A stretch of 64,000 bases of DNA, from NCBI GenBank assembly GCA_035235625.1, contig CP141144.1:18163014-18227013 (forward strand), in the 5' to 3' direction. Shown here piece by piece: positions 55,577-64,000 of the stretch; within the stretch, counting starts at the first letter, position 1, and every line of letters begins with the position of its first letter. The stretch comes from Saururus chinensis (lineage: Eukaryota; Streptophyta; Magnoliopsida; Piperales; Saururaceae). The position numbers were made by a program, and so were the translations under genes. The notes beneath the pieces were generated by a model that was not told where the DNA came from, ran no database searches, and saw nothing but the letters and a program-made list of their open reading frames with translations.

Positions 55577-56885
55577 TGTAATATCCAGGATTTTCTTATG
55601 TTTCAAAAATTAAACACGTGAAAATTAGTGTGTTTGACCCCTTAACCTTATCCCTTAAATAAATTTTTAAATAGATATAATTTATGGCTAGAATCTATAT
55701 AGTTAGAAAGTAGATAGAAATAACTTCGAAACGCCAAAAAAAATATACAAATCAGAGTTCAATAAAGGAGATAGGACCGTTCAAAACTTAACATTGTGTG
55801 TAGGGCCCATTTACCAAAATTAGATATACAATTAGGTTGTTTATTTATCTGGCTTGTCTACCTAAATAAAGTGATAAAAATTAGTGAAATATAGCCTAAT
55901 TAGGTAGCCTAATGGGGATATTTTTGCTCAACTCCTTTGGGGATTAGGAACCTAAATCCCCATATCTATAAAAAAATTCTATCTAGGGCTATTTTTGGGT
56001 GGTGGGGGTGACCTAAGAGGGGGAAAAGATCAAGAAGCCACTTGAGGAGTTTCGGTTTGTCCAGTTAGTGGCAAAGAGGAGGAGCAAGCTTGAAGACCGG
56101 CAATGGCGAGGTAAGAATGTAAAATAAACTAATTCTCCTTAGGTTGAATATTGATTTAATATGTTGGACTATATATATGTATTTAAGAGGGAGGAAGGGT
56201 GTAAAAAGCATTTAGTCCAATTAGGTCTACCATTGCATGCTCGTCAGTCACAAGCCTCTATCTCTTGTACCCTTTCACCACGGCAGAAGTTATGCCGCCT
56301 TGCACTTGTAGTGCGTAGCTTTCACCACGCTGCCCTTCCCTATACTCTCCTTTCGACAGCCGAATCTATTGGAGGGGGTCGTGCTGGCTCTAGCCGCCTA
56401 GCCTCGACCGTGGTGGCCTTGGCTGATGTGCTGACCACGATTAGAAAAAAGAAGAAAGGAGGCCTTTTTCAACACCCGACCTACATCAGGCGGCAGCTAG
56501 GCCAGGGTCATCCTAAATGTCGTGTTGCGGCAATTTGGCCGGCATTGGCCCCTTGCCCGTGTGGCTGCCACAGACTAGGTCAAGGCCTCTAGCCGGTTAC
56601 AGGGAAGATGACCCACGTTGGGATACCCGACCCATTTCACTAGGACCCAACCGAGCTAAGCCTCAGCCAGGTCTAGGCCAATTCAATAAAAAAATTGAAC
56701 TATGGCTGGTTCGGGGTGATAAAAATTATAAAAATTACCATTGGACCAAGTGAGTGTCGTAAGTCTCATGACTAAGTTTTAGGGTGAGTAAAAGAAAAAT
56801 CCCAAAGGCTATAAAATAACCATTTTACCCTTATGAGTGGAACATAATGATACTTAATTACTTGACTCAGGCTCCAGTTGAGGGG
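55577..56885 (+). mobile_element. LTR (5' part) of a plus-strand element, same family as solo LTRs A and B
   Basis: Begins TGTAATATCCAGG. It shares with solo LTR B, read on its own strand, blocks such as gaccccttaacctt/gaccccttgacctt, ctagaatctatatag and gggcccatttacc. The LTR is split at 56890 by the Reina-like element and continues at 62263 (the cctat duplication repeats once). Downstream a gag-like frame at 63521 suggests an element extending past the window. Confidence 0.75.
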
Positions 56886-56890
56886 CCTAT

Positions 56891-57228
56891 TGTTGTGTAC
56901 GATTGTGCACGATACTCATACTCTCTTTTATTATTTTATGTCATAGCACTATTTATTTTATTATTGTCATGCTTTATTGTGTAGGGGTTAGTGGCCGGGA
57001 TAGCCGACCCACTAACTGGGTTATTTGGGTTATTGGATGTAAACCGGACCGGTCTAGGTTAGGCGGTCTAGGTCAGTAGGTGGTCGTCCTCCCATATGGG
57101 GGCGGCCTTGCTTTCAGTTGGAGTTTATGCAATTTAGTGATTTCAGACTTCTCCCCTTTCTTCTACAATTCTCCCCTTTCCCTGCGCAATCCTCCTAGAT
57201 ACCGATCGTGCCTGCATCAGGCACATCA
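56891..57228 (+). repeat. 5' LTR of the Reina-like element
   Basis: Starts tgttgtgtacgattgtgc and ends ctgcatcaggcacatca. Pairs with 61920-62257. No convincing TATA box; the transcription start is not inferred. Confidence 0.97.
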
Positions 57229-57229
57229 T

Positions 57230-57241
57230 TGGTATCGGAGC
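57230..57241 (+). other. Primer binding site, initiator Met tRNA type
   Basis: tggtatcggagc lies one base after the LTR. It differs by one base from the standard plant tggtatcagagc, complementary to the 3' end of initiator methionine tRNA. Confidence 0.9.
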
Positions 57242-57258
57242 TTGTGCAATCCTCGACC

Positions 57259-58641
57259 ATGGCGCGTGGCAAGCAGGCTATTGTGCCAGAGACGGCGTCA
57301 GAGAAGGAGGCTACAACGCCATCTTCAGCAGACAGTCCGCAGGCCACTTCCACTGTCAGCGATGCCAAGCTGTCAGAGATTCTCACAATGATGCAAGTCC
57401 TTGCAGCCAACCTCGCCAGAGTGAAGGTACAGCAGAACGCCCTGGCAGCGCGCGTCATGCATGTACTTCTTGCACCGACCGCTGTGACTCCAGAGACAGG
57501 CGAGCCCTCGCAGGCCCCGGATCCGACCCTAACCACCACCCCGGTGGCGGCCGGCACCAACTTGGGGGAAAGACCCTATCCTACAGGCTTTGGCGCTGGC
57601 CAAACAATGTTTGGAGGGAGGCGCCAGGCCTGGGACACGCGAGGCACACCAGGTGTTCGTGAAAATGCCCCTACGATGTCGCACCATCCTAACCACTTCC
57701 AGGACGCTAAGGAGGATTGGGACGAGTTCCCTCAGCATGGTGGGGGTCAAAGAGCGGGTGCTGAACCCCGTCTGGCTCGACTACAGTTCCCTCACTACAA
57801 CGGGGATGATGACCCGGTTGAATAGTTGTATAAGGCTGACAAATTTTTTGCCTACCAAGGCACTCATTCAGAGGCAGAGCGCTTACGCATCGCAGCCTTC
57901 CACCTTGATGGCGATGCATCCGTGTGGTTCTAGAGTTTTGAGAAAGAGGTACGCTACCCAACATGGGCGGCCTTTTTTGATGAGCTATGCGTTCAATTTG
58001 GGCCAAACGAATTCCAGGATTTCAATGAGATGTTGTCCTCCATGCGCCAGACTACCACCATCCATGCATACTGCACTGAGTTTATGAAGGTGGCCAACCG
58101 GCTGCCCGACTGGCTGGTCGCTGCCTTGGTTGGTACCTTCAAGCGTGGCCTCAAGCCCGAAATTTTTGAAGAGATGCGTCACTTTCCGTGCGCCAATATG
58201 CGGGAGGTAGTACGCCATGCTCTCATCAAAAAGGAGAAACTGGCCAGACAGCGCAGAGGGGGGCGGCTTGGACCATTGGGCCGCTCTGCCCCTAGTGCCA
58301 CTCTTGCTTAGTCGCCGCCCAGCAGTGCTATTCTTGGCCGAACCAATCAGCTCCCTTCTCTTGCAGGTCCGATTGTCCGACGTTTAACTCCGGCTCAAAT
58401 GGAGGAACGCCATTCAAAGGGGTTATGCTTCCGCTGCGACGAGAAATTTGTGCCTGGGCATCGCTGTTCCTTTGAGGGTAGTCTTCTAGTGGAAGAGGTG
58501 GACGATGGCGACGCAGTTTGTGATGGTTTGACCTTGTCTGCTAGTGATGAGCTCTTGCCAGAGATCTCGGTGCATGCTTTCTATGGGGCTTTTACACCCC
58601 GCACAATGCGTGTCCAGGGGCTCCTCAAGCGCCACAGGTAG
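57259..58641 (+). pseudogene. Reina-like gag with zinc knuckle
   Basis: Starts MARGKQAIVPETASEKE. The capsid part includes LARLQFPHYNGDDDPVE, a stop (57823) where Trp is expected, KADKFFAYQGTHSEAERLR, HLDGDASVWF, a second stop (57931) and MRQTTTIHAYCTEFMKVANR. A third stop is at 58309. The knuckle is CFRCDEKFVPGHRC near 58430-58471 and is intact. The frame ends at 58641. Protease continues in another frame, so there is also a frameshift near 58610-58620. Confidence 0.92.
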
Positions 58642-58940
58642 CTATCCTGATCGACAGTGGTTCTACTCACAATTTTATTAATGACAAGGTCGCCAACCGT
58701 CTTGGGTGTTTCGTATCGGACTCCAAGCCTTTTGATGTACTGATCGGCGATGGCAAGCACCTCCAGAGCAATGGGGTGTGTGCGCAGGTTACTTTGTCTA
58801 TACAGGGCCATGCATTTGTCACTGATCTCTTCCTATTGCCGACCAAAGGGGCGGACGTTGTATTGGGTGTGCAGTGGCTCTAGGAGCTCGGCGATGTCGT
58901 GTGGAACTTTAGGGAGATGTAGATGTATTTTGAACTCTAG
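58615..58940 (+). pseudogene. Reina-like aspartic protease
   Basis: AILIDSGSTHNFINDKVANR carries the intact catalytic Asp-Ser-Gly. It ends LPTKGADVVLGVQWL followed by TAG at 58881. Two more TAG codons (58920 and 58938) lie before the reverse transcriptase in the same frame. Confidence 0.88.
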
Positions 58941-60755
58941 GGGCAGCGCGTCCGGTTGGAAGGTTCTAGGCCGGGCACTCTTCTCTCCGGCCATTCGTCG
59001 AGCAGCTTGTACCGGTACGCCCCCCAAGGGCTCCTCTTACAGCAGTGTGCAGTTATTGCGGTTCCTCAAGATATAGTGCCACCCGACCTCAGTGAGCTGT
59101 TGACAGATTACCAAGACCTGTTCGCTGAGCCACAGGGCCTTCCGCCTCGCCGCTCCCATGGTCATCAGATTCCGATTACACTGGGTACCGCCCCAACCAA
59201 TGTGCGCCCATACCGCTACCCCCATATTCAGAAGGCTGAGATTGAGCGGCTAGTGGCCGATATGCTTCAGGCAGGGATTATCCGGCCCAGCACAAGTTCT
59301 TATTTGTCGCCGGTGTTACTTGTGCGAAAGAAGGATGGTACATGGCACTTCTGTGTGGACTACCGTGCCCTCAATGCTGTGACTGTGAAAGACAAGTACC
59401 CGATTCCAGTGATTGAGGAGTTACTCAATGAGTTGACCGGTGCGATGGTGTTTAGTAAGCTCGACTGGCGTTCGAGCTACCATCATATTCGCATGAGTGC
59501 CGCCGATGTGCACAAGACAGTTTTTCGGACTCACGACTGCCACTTCGAGTTCCTCGTGATGCCGCTTGGTTTGACTAATGCTCCATCCACCTTCCAGTGT
59601 CTCATGAATGACCTCTTCCGCCCCTTTCTGCGTAGTTATATCTTGGTTTTCTTTGACAACATTCTGGTATACAACAGATCGTGGGCAGAGCATTTATCAC
59701 ACCTCAGGTCGGTTTTCTCCATTCTGCGTGATAATTCTTTATGTCTTAAACATTCGAAGTGCTCCTTTGGAAGCCGACAGGTGGATTACTTGGGCCACAT
59801 TATATCAGAGAATGGTGTCACCACCGACCCAGCCAAGGTCACTACCATGCTATCTTGGCCTATTCCCACAAGTGTTCGAGCACTTCGTGGTTTTCTAGGC
59901 CTCACTGGGTACTATCGGCGCTTCATCAGTCGCTACGGGGAACTGGCTAGACCTTTGACAGCGCTGCTCAAGCAGGGCGCTTTTGCTTGGACTCCAGAGG
60001 CGCAGGCAGCATTTGACGGGCTGAAGCACACCATGGCTTCCGCCCCCGTCTTGATCTTGCTTGACTTCAGCTGCCCGTTTGTGGTCGAGACAGATGCTTC
60101 GGACACTGGCTTAGGGGCGGTTTTGTTACAGAATGAGTGTCCCATAGCATATTTCAGCAAGGCCTTGGCGGGAAGATCGTTGTCACTGTCCGTCTATGAG
60201 AAGGAGATGCTGGCTATCATCCATGTCGTCACCAAATGGCGGTCGTACCTCTTGGGTAGGCGGTTTCTGATTCGTACTAACCATCAACCGTTGAAGTATT
60301 TCCTCGAACAGCGGGTGTCCACTCCATCTCAGCAGCGTTGGGTCAGTAAACTTTTGGGTTATGATTATGAAGTGGTTTATAAGAAGGGGTCAGAGAATAC
60401 AATGGCCGACGCTCTTTCCCGTATACCTGCCTCAGGGTCGTGCTTCACACTCTCCATGCTCTCTTGTCCCTTTATTGATGAGTTAAAGCAGGCCTACTGT
60501 TCTGATGCTTCGACACAGACGTTGATAGCTACCCTTCAGCAGGACCCGGCAGCCCGTCCATTTTACACTTTGCGAGATGAGTTGCTGTTTTGGAAGGACC
60601 ACTTGTGGGTTCCTAATGTCGCTGATCTTCGCCTCAGCATTATATCTCACTTCCATGACTCCCCAGTTGCTGGTCACAAAGGGGTTTTCCGCACTTACAA
60701 GCGGGTCAGCCAGAGTTTCTTATGGTTGGGGGTCGAACTGTGCACGAGTATGTGA
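58941..60755 (+). pseudogene. Reina-like reverse transcriptase, RNase H and start of integrase
   Basis: A long open frame of about 600 codons. RT motifs: PVLLVRKKDGTWHFCVDYRA, FSKLDWRSSYHHIRM, FLVMPLGLTNAPSTF. The catalytic box reads FFDN near 59650-59661 where F/YxDD is required, so the second Asp is Asn. RNase H has VVETDASDTGLGAV and YEKEMLAI, and TNH where TDH is usual, then ADALSR. Integrase zinc finger His-His: HDSPVAGHKG. The frame then runs off at 60755 because of a frameshift near 60720-60750. The open frame survives although both enzymes have lost catalytic residues. Confidence 0.93.
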
Positions 60756-61888
60756 CAGCTTGTGATATTTGTCAGCGTGCCAAGGCTGCTACCACTTCTC
60801 CCACTGGATTGCTCCAACCCCTACCCATTCCGGACAAAGTCTGGGAGGATGTATCGATGGATTTTGTGGAGGCCTTGCCGCTGGTGCAAGGTAAATCGGT
60901 GATCATGGTGGTGGTTGACCATCTGTCTACGTATGCTCACTTCTGTGCGTTGGGTCACCCCTTTACTGCTAAAATGGTGGCCGACTTGTATGTTCGGGAG
61001 GTAGCGAAGTTTCATGGTATGCCTCGTACCATTGTGTCTGATCGTGATCGTATCTTCCTCTCTCAGTTCTGGCAGGAGTTCTTTGCCTTACAGGGTACGT
61101 CCCTTCATATGAGCACTACATATCACCCTTAGACGGATGGACAGACGGAGGTCGTTAACCACTGTTTGGAGCAGTACTTGCGGTGCTTCACGATGTCACA
61201 GCCCCGCCGTTGGTTGCAGCTTCTCCCATGGGCAAAGTGGTCCTACAATACTGCTTATCACACACGTGCGGGCTTCACTCCATTTGAGGTGTTGTATGGC
61301 CGACCTCCCCCTACTATTTTGTCGTATGTGCCGCATCGCTCTTCGGTGGATTATATGCTCCAGACCCGTGATGAGGTATTGTGCCAGTTGAAGATGAATC
61401 TTGCTGAGGCTCAAAATCGTATGAAACAACTCTATGATGGCCGCCGAACTGATTGGGAGTTTCAGGTTGGCGACTTGGTCTATGTCTTTGTCTTATCACA
61501 ACGTCAGACTTCTTTATTTCAGCCCAAGCACTCCAAGCTCGCTCCTAGGTTTCATGGTCCTTACCCGGTGGAGGCTCACATTGGTCCGGTGGCTTACCGC
61601 CTTTCTTTGCCGCCTACTTCCTTGGTTCATCCTGTGTTCCATGTGTCCCACCTTCGCAGGTTTGTTGGTGACCGAAGCTTGGCCGTGGATGCGTCTCCTC
61701 CGCCACTGATGGGTCCTGTTCCATCCCCTAATCCTGCCCCTGCGTCTGTTCTTGAGAAGAGGCGGGTTCGTCGCTTGGGTCGCATTGTTACTGAGGTTTT
61801 GGTTTCCTGGCAGGGTCAGCCTTTGGAGGATGCGACATGGATGCTTGAGGATGATTTCTTGGCTCGTTATCCGGCTTGGTCACCTTGA
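60722..61888 (+). pseudogene. Reina-like integrase with chromodomain-like tail
   Basis: Zinc finger Cys pair CDICQRAK, core Asp in VSMDFVEALP, second Asp in IVSDRDRIF, a TAG at 61130 (expected CAG, in the HPQTDGQTE motif), then the Glu in GQTEVVNH. It continues with WSYNTAYHTRAGFTPFEVLY, a GPYPVEAHIGPVAYRLSLP module, SLVHPVFHVSHLRRF and a tail VLVSWQGQPLEDATWMLED, which is the chromodomain-like end typical of chromoviruses. Stop at 61886. Broken only by one stop and the 5' frameshift. Confidence 0.93.
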
Positions 61889-61919
61889 GGACAAGTCAAG
61901 TAGCGGAAGCGTGGTGGAG

Positions 61920-62257
61920 TGTTGTGTACGATTGTGCACGATACTCATACTCTCTTTTATTATTTTATGTCATAGCACTATTTATTTTATTATTGTCATG
62001 CTTTATTGCGTAGGGGTTAGTGGCCGGGATAGCCAACCCACTAATTGGGTTATTTGGGTTATTGGATGTAAACCGGACTGGTCTGGGTTAGGCGGTCTGG
62101 GTCAATAGGTGGTCGTCCTCCCATATGGGGGCAGCCTTGCTTTTAGTTGGAGTTTATGCAATTTGGTGATTTCAGACTTCTCTCCTTTCTTCTACAATTC
62201 TCCCCTTTCCCTGCGCAATCCTCCTAGATACCGATCGCACCTGCATCGGGCACATCA
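61920..62257 (+). repeat. 3' LTR of the Reina-like element
   Basis: Starts tgttgtgtacgattgtgc and ends ctgcatcgggcacatca. The bases before it (gcggaagcgtggtggag) are purine-rich and are the likely polypurine tract. Confidence 0.97.
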
Positions 62258-62262
62258 CCTAT

Positions 62263-63520
62263 GAGTAGAAGTTTGAAATTAGAAAAAATTCTAGTGAGAG
62301 GTGATGGCGTAACTTAAATTTAGATAAAGCCACATGATGGAGGAAAATCCCAGTAAGTAGATAATTAACCATTTTACCCCTAAGGTTGAAGGTGAATTGT
62401 TTCGGTTCAAAGGGTTTATAACCCCACAAAATGTTTATAAAATTATCACGGGTCCATAACATCAAGGGGTACACCTTAGATCAGTTATGGACTCATTAGA
62501 GTTCAAGGAAGCCTTGAACAAAATGATATAAATACCCCTATAAGTGGATGGGCTCGCATTCGCATAAATGGAATTAACGTGCCAATTTGAAATTGAAACC
62601 TCTTGAGATGTCAAGGACTTACCTAAGAACATAGAGGATTGTGTCGTATGTAAAAAAATTACCCTAATACCCTTAGGTGCATTATAACCATTTACCCTTA
62701 GGTGCATTATAACCATTTTCATAAAAATAGGTACTCCTAACCGAGGAGAGTTAGAGCACAAGAGTAAGAGTCTTTTTATAGCCATAACTAAGTTTGACAC
62801 TTGATATTACGATCTGTTGGGACCTGTATGGGCCTATATTATATATGTTTTTGTTTGTTTTAATGTTTGTTATTGATGTTGTGATACTAATTTTTCACTA
62901 GGTTGAAGTTACTGAAAGATTAATCAATGAGGGTTAAACAACTTTATATTGGACAAGAATACTTAATCAAAATAAAGACTAAAATATCCTCAGAGGGGTA
63001 TGGGAGTAGTTATAGAGTAAACAAGGCCTTTTACCTAATGATTTACCTTGGTTGATGACCCGATGGTCATTTTGAGTCGTAACCCTGGTATAAAAGGGAC
63101 TGGTTTGGGATAGTCAATATGAATCCTTGCTTGAGTTGTTGGGTATGGGTAGAGGTTAGCCTTTGGGTCGTTGCCTTGTAGATCAATGGCAAGAGGTCAT
63201 GGATAAGAGCCGGTAACCCGAACTGGAGAGGCTCGGGCTGAAGAGATTCAAGAAGCCATTCCTAATCCTCGTGTATCCCCGCAACGTGCAGAGTTTATAG
63301 GAGCATAAGGTATGAGATGGGTGGAGCCATCTCACATTGATTCCTCATCCAACACTTTAAGGGGAACTAATGAGGGCCGCTTGATGGATATGATCCAAGG
63401 GTAAGTAGAGGCTGCTCAAATTTAAGTTGATCTTCACCTAGACCCTAAGAAGAAGGCTGAAAAGGATCAAGGTACCTTGGTTTAATGTTTCAAGTTGATG
63501 ACTTCACCTTTCACATGTCA
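62263..63520 (+). mobile_element. Continuation of the split LTR and leader of the plus-strand element
   Basis: Continues 55577-56885 after removal of the Reina-like element. Blocks such as ggaaaatcccagtaagtag and ggttcaaagggtttataa match solo LTR A around 29270-29460 read on its strand. Homology to the LTR becomes unclear after about 62830, so the end of the LTR is not fixed. No primer site was recognised. Confidence 0.6.
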
Positions 63521-64000
63521 GGATGATCCAAATAAGGAGGGAGAAGGATTACTACAAAAAGTAGAGAAAGTGTTTGATGCATTGGTGGTGACTGATGATA
63601 ATGAAGTCACCTTAGCTACCTTCGCCCTTACTGGTGAGGCTCATTTCTAGTGGAATACCACCAGGAATGCACATTTTGAAAACCTACCTAGTTCACATAT
63701 TCAATGGGCATAGTTCTTGGAGGTATTTAATAAGTAGCATTTCCTAGAGCATGTTCAGCAAATGAAAGAGTAGGAATTTCTTTCTCTAGAATAGGGGATT
63801 TGATTGTATAGCAGTACGAAACAAACTTTATTCGATTGCAAAGATTCACACCTGATGTATGCACCACAGATGTGAAGAGAACAGGAAAGTTCATTTATGG
63901 GTTGAGAGATAGACTCAGAACCAAGGTGATGAGCACAAATCCTATAACCTTTGCTAACGTCCAATAGGCATGAATGTTTGAAAAATATTTTAATTGATGT
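63521..64000 (+). pseudogene. Ty3-type gag fragment, runs off the window
   Basis: Frames read DDPNKEGEGLLQKVEKVFDA, EVTLATFALTGEAHF then TAG where Trp is expected, WNTTRNAHFENLPSSHIQW, FLEHVQQMKE. After a frameshift near 63790 come QYETNFIRLQRFTPDV and RTGKFIYGLRDRLRTKVMS. This is the capsid region of a Ty3 gag. At least six stops occur. It probably belongs to the element whose LTR starts at 55577. Confidence 0.8.

Larger units (their letters stand above)
56891..62257 (+). mobile_element. Complete but dead Ty3 chromovirus, Reina-like, 5367 bp
   Basis: LTRs are 56891-57228 and 61920-62257, 338 bp each, TG...CA, flanked by a perfect 5 bp duplication cctat (56886-56890 and 62258-62262). A primer site follows the first LTR. 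Order: gag, protease, reverse transcriptase, RNase H, integrase, chromodomain-like tail. The short LTRs and total length fit the Reina clade. By eye the two LTRs differ at about 14 positions (about 4%), all transitions. Stops, frameshifts and lost catalytic residues make it inactive. It inserted inside an older LTR. Confidence 0.96.

Noticed and set aside
1..64000. tRNA, rRNA or other structured RNA genes
   Set aside because: No cloverleaf, rRNA or snRNA hallmark seen on either strand by eye; a covariance-model scan would be decisive.

Overview
The window is plant nuclear DNA, AT-rich and dominated by transposable elements. The evidence is the mix of Ty3-type LTR retrotransposons with an initiator-Met-tRNA primer site, plant L1-type LINEs, CACTA elements with TAGCGACG-type subterminal repeats, hAT MITEs and GT-AG spliced exons. 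It is an angiosperm; the species cannot be decided from sequence alone. Every coordinate and motif was read by eye, with no alignment or database search.

Only one host gene is well supported. It is a five-exon gene on the + strand (40354-48596) that splices in frame to a 171-residue protein resembling the plant SIS (Salt Induced Serine rich)-like family. Its second intron is about 7.2 kb and is filled with LINEs and other repeats.

Layout from left to right: 1-2948 is LTR DNA of a minus-strand retroelement. 2949-7915 is non-coding with degenerate repeats. 7916 to about 17825 is a CACTA-type element that carries captured gene exons, including two exons and one intron of lysine-ketoglutarate reductase/saccharopine dehydrogenase (LKR/SDH). 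A second CACTA element (10116-15324) is nested in it and holds a 1 kb CT tract and a four-unit macrosatellite. About 17968-23227 is a decayed minus-strand Ty3 element whose integrase is split by an 859 bp solo LTR. 23740-38900 looks like one minus-strand LINE torn apart by nested insertions. Three of these are solo LTRs with perfect 5 bp target duplications, and one lies inside another. 38936-48596 holds the host gene and its TE-filled intron. 48597-55576 holds fold-back elements, a second copy of the nested CACTA family, a solo LTR and a small ORF. 55577-64000 is a plus-strand LTR retroelement whose LTR is interrupted by a structurally complete Reina-like chromovirus (56891-62257) with 338 bp LTRs and a perfect 5 bp duplication.

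Almost all element ORFs are dead, and many of the lesions are TGG-to-TAG, CAG-to-TAG or Asp-to-Asn, the pattern expected from deamination of methylated cytosine. I see no prokaryotic-type system, no CRISPR, and no tRNA or rRNA gene. The most interesting items are the LKR/SDH gene capture, the datable nest of solo LTRs inside a LINE, the macrosatellite inside a CACTA element, and the host gene with the TE-expanded intron.
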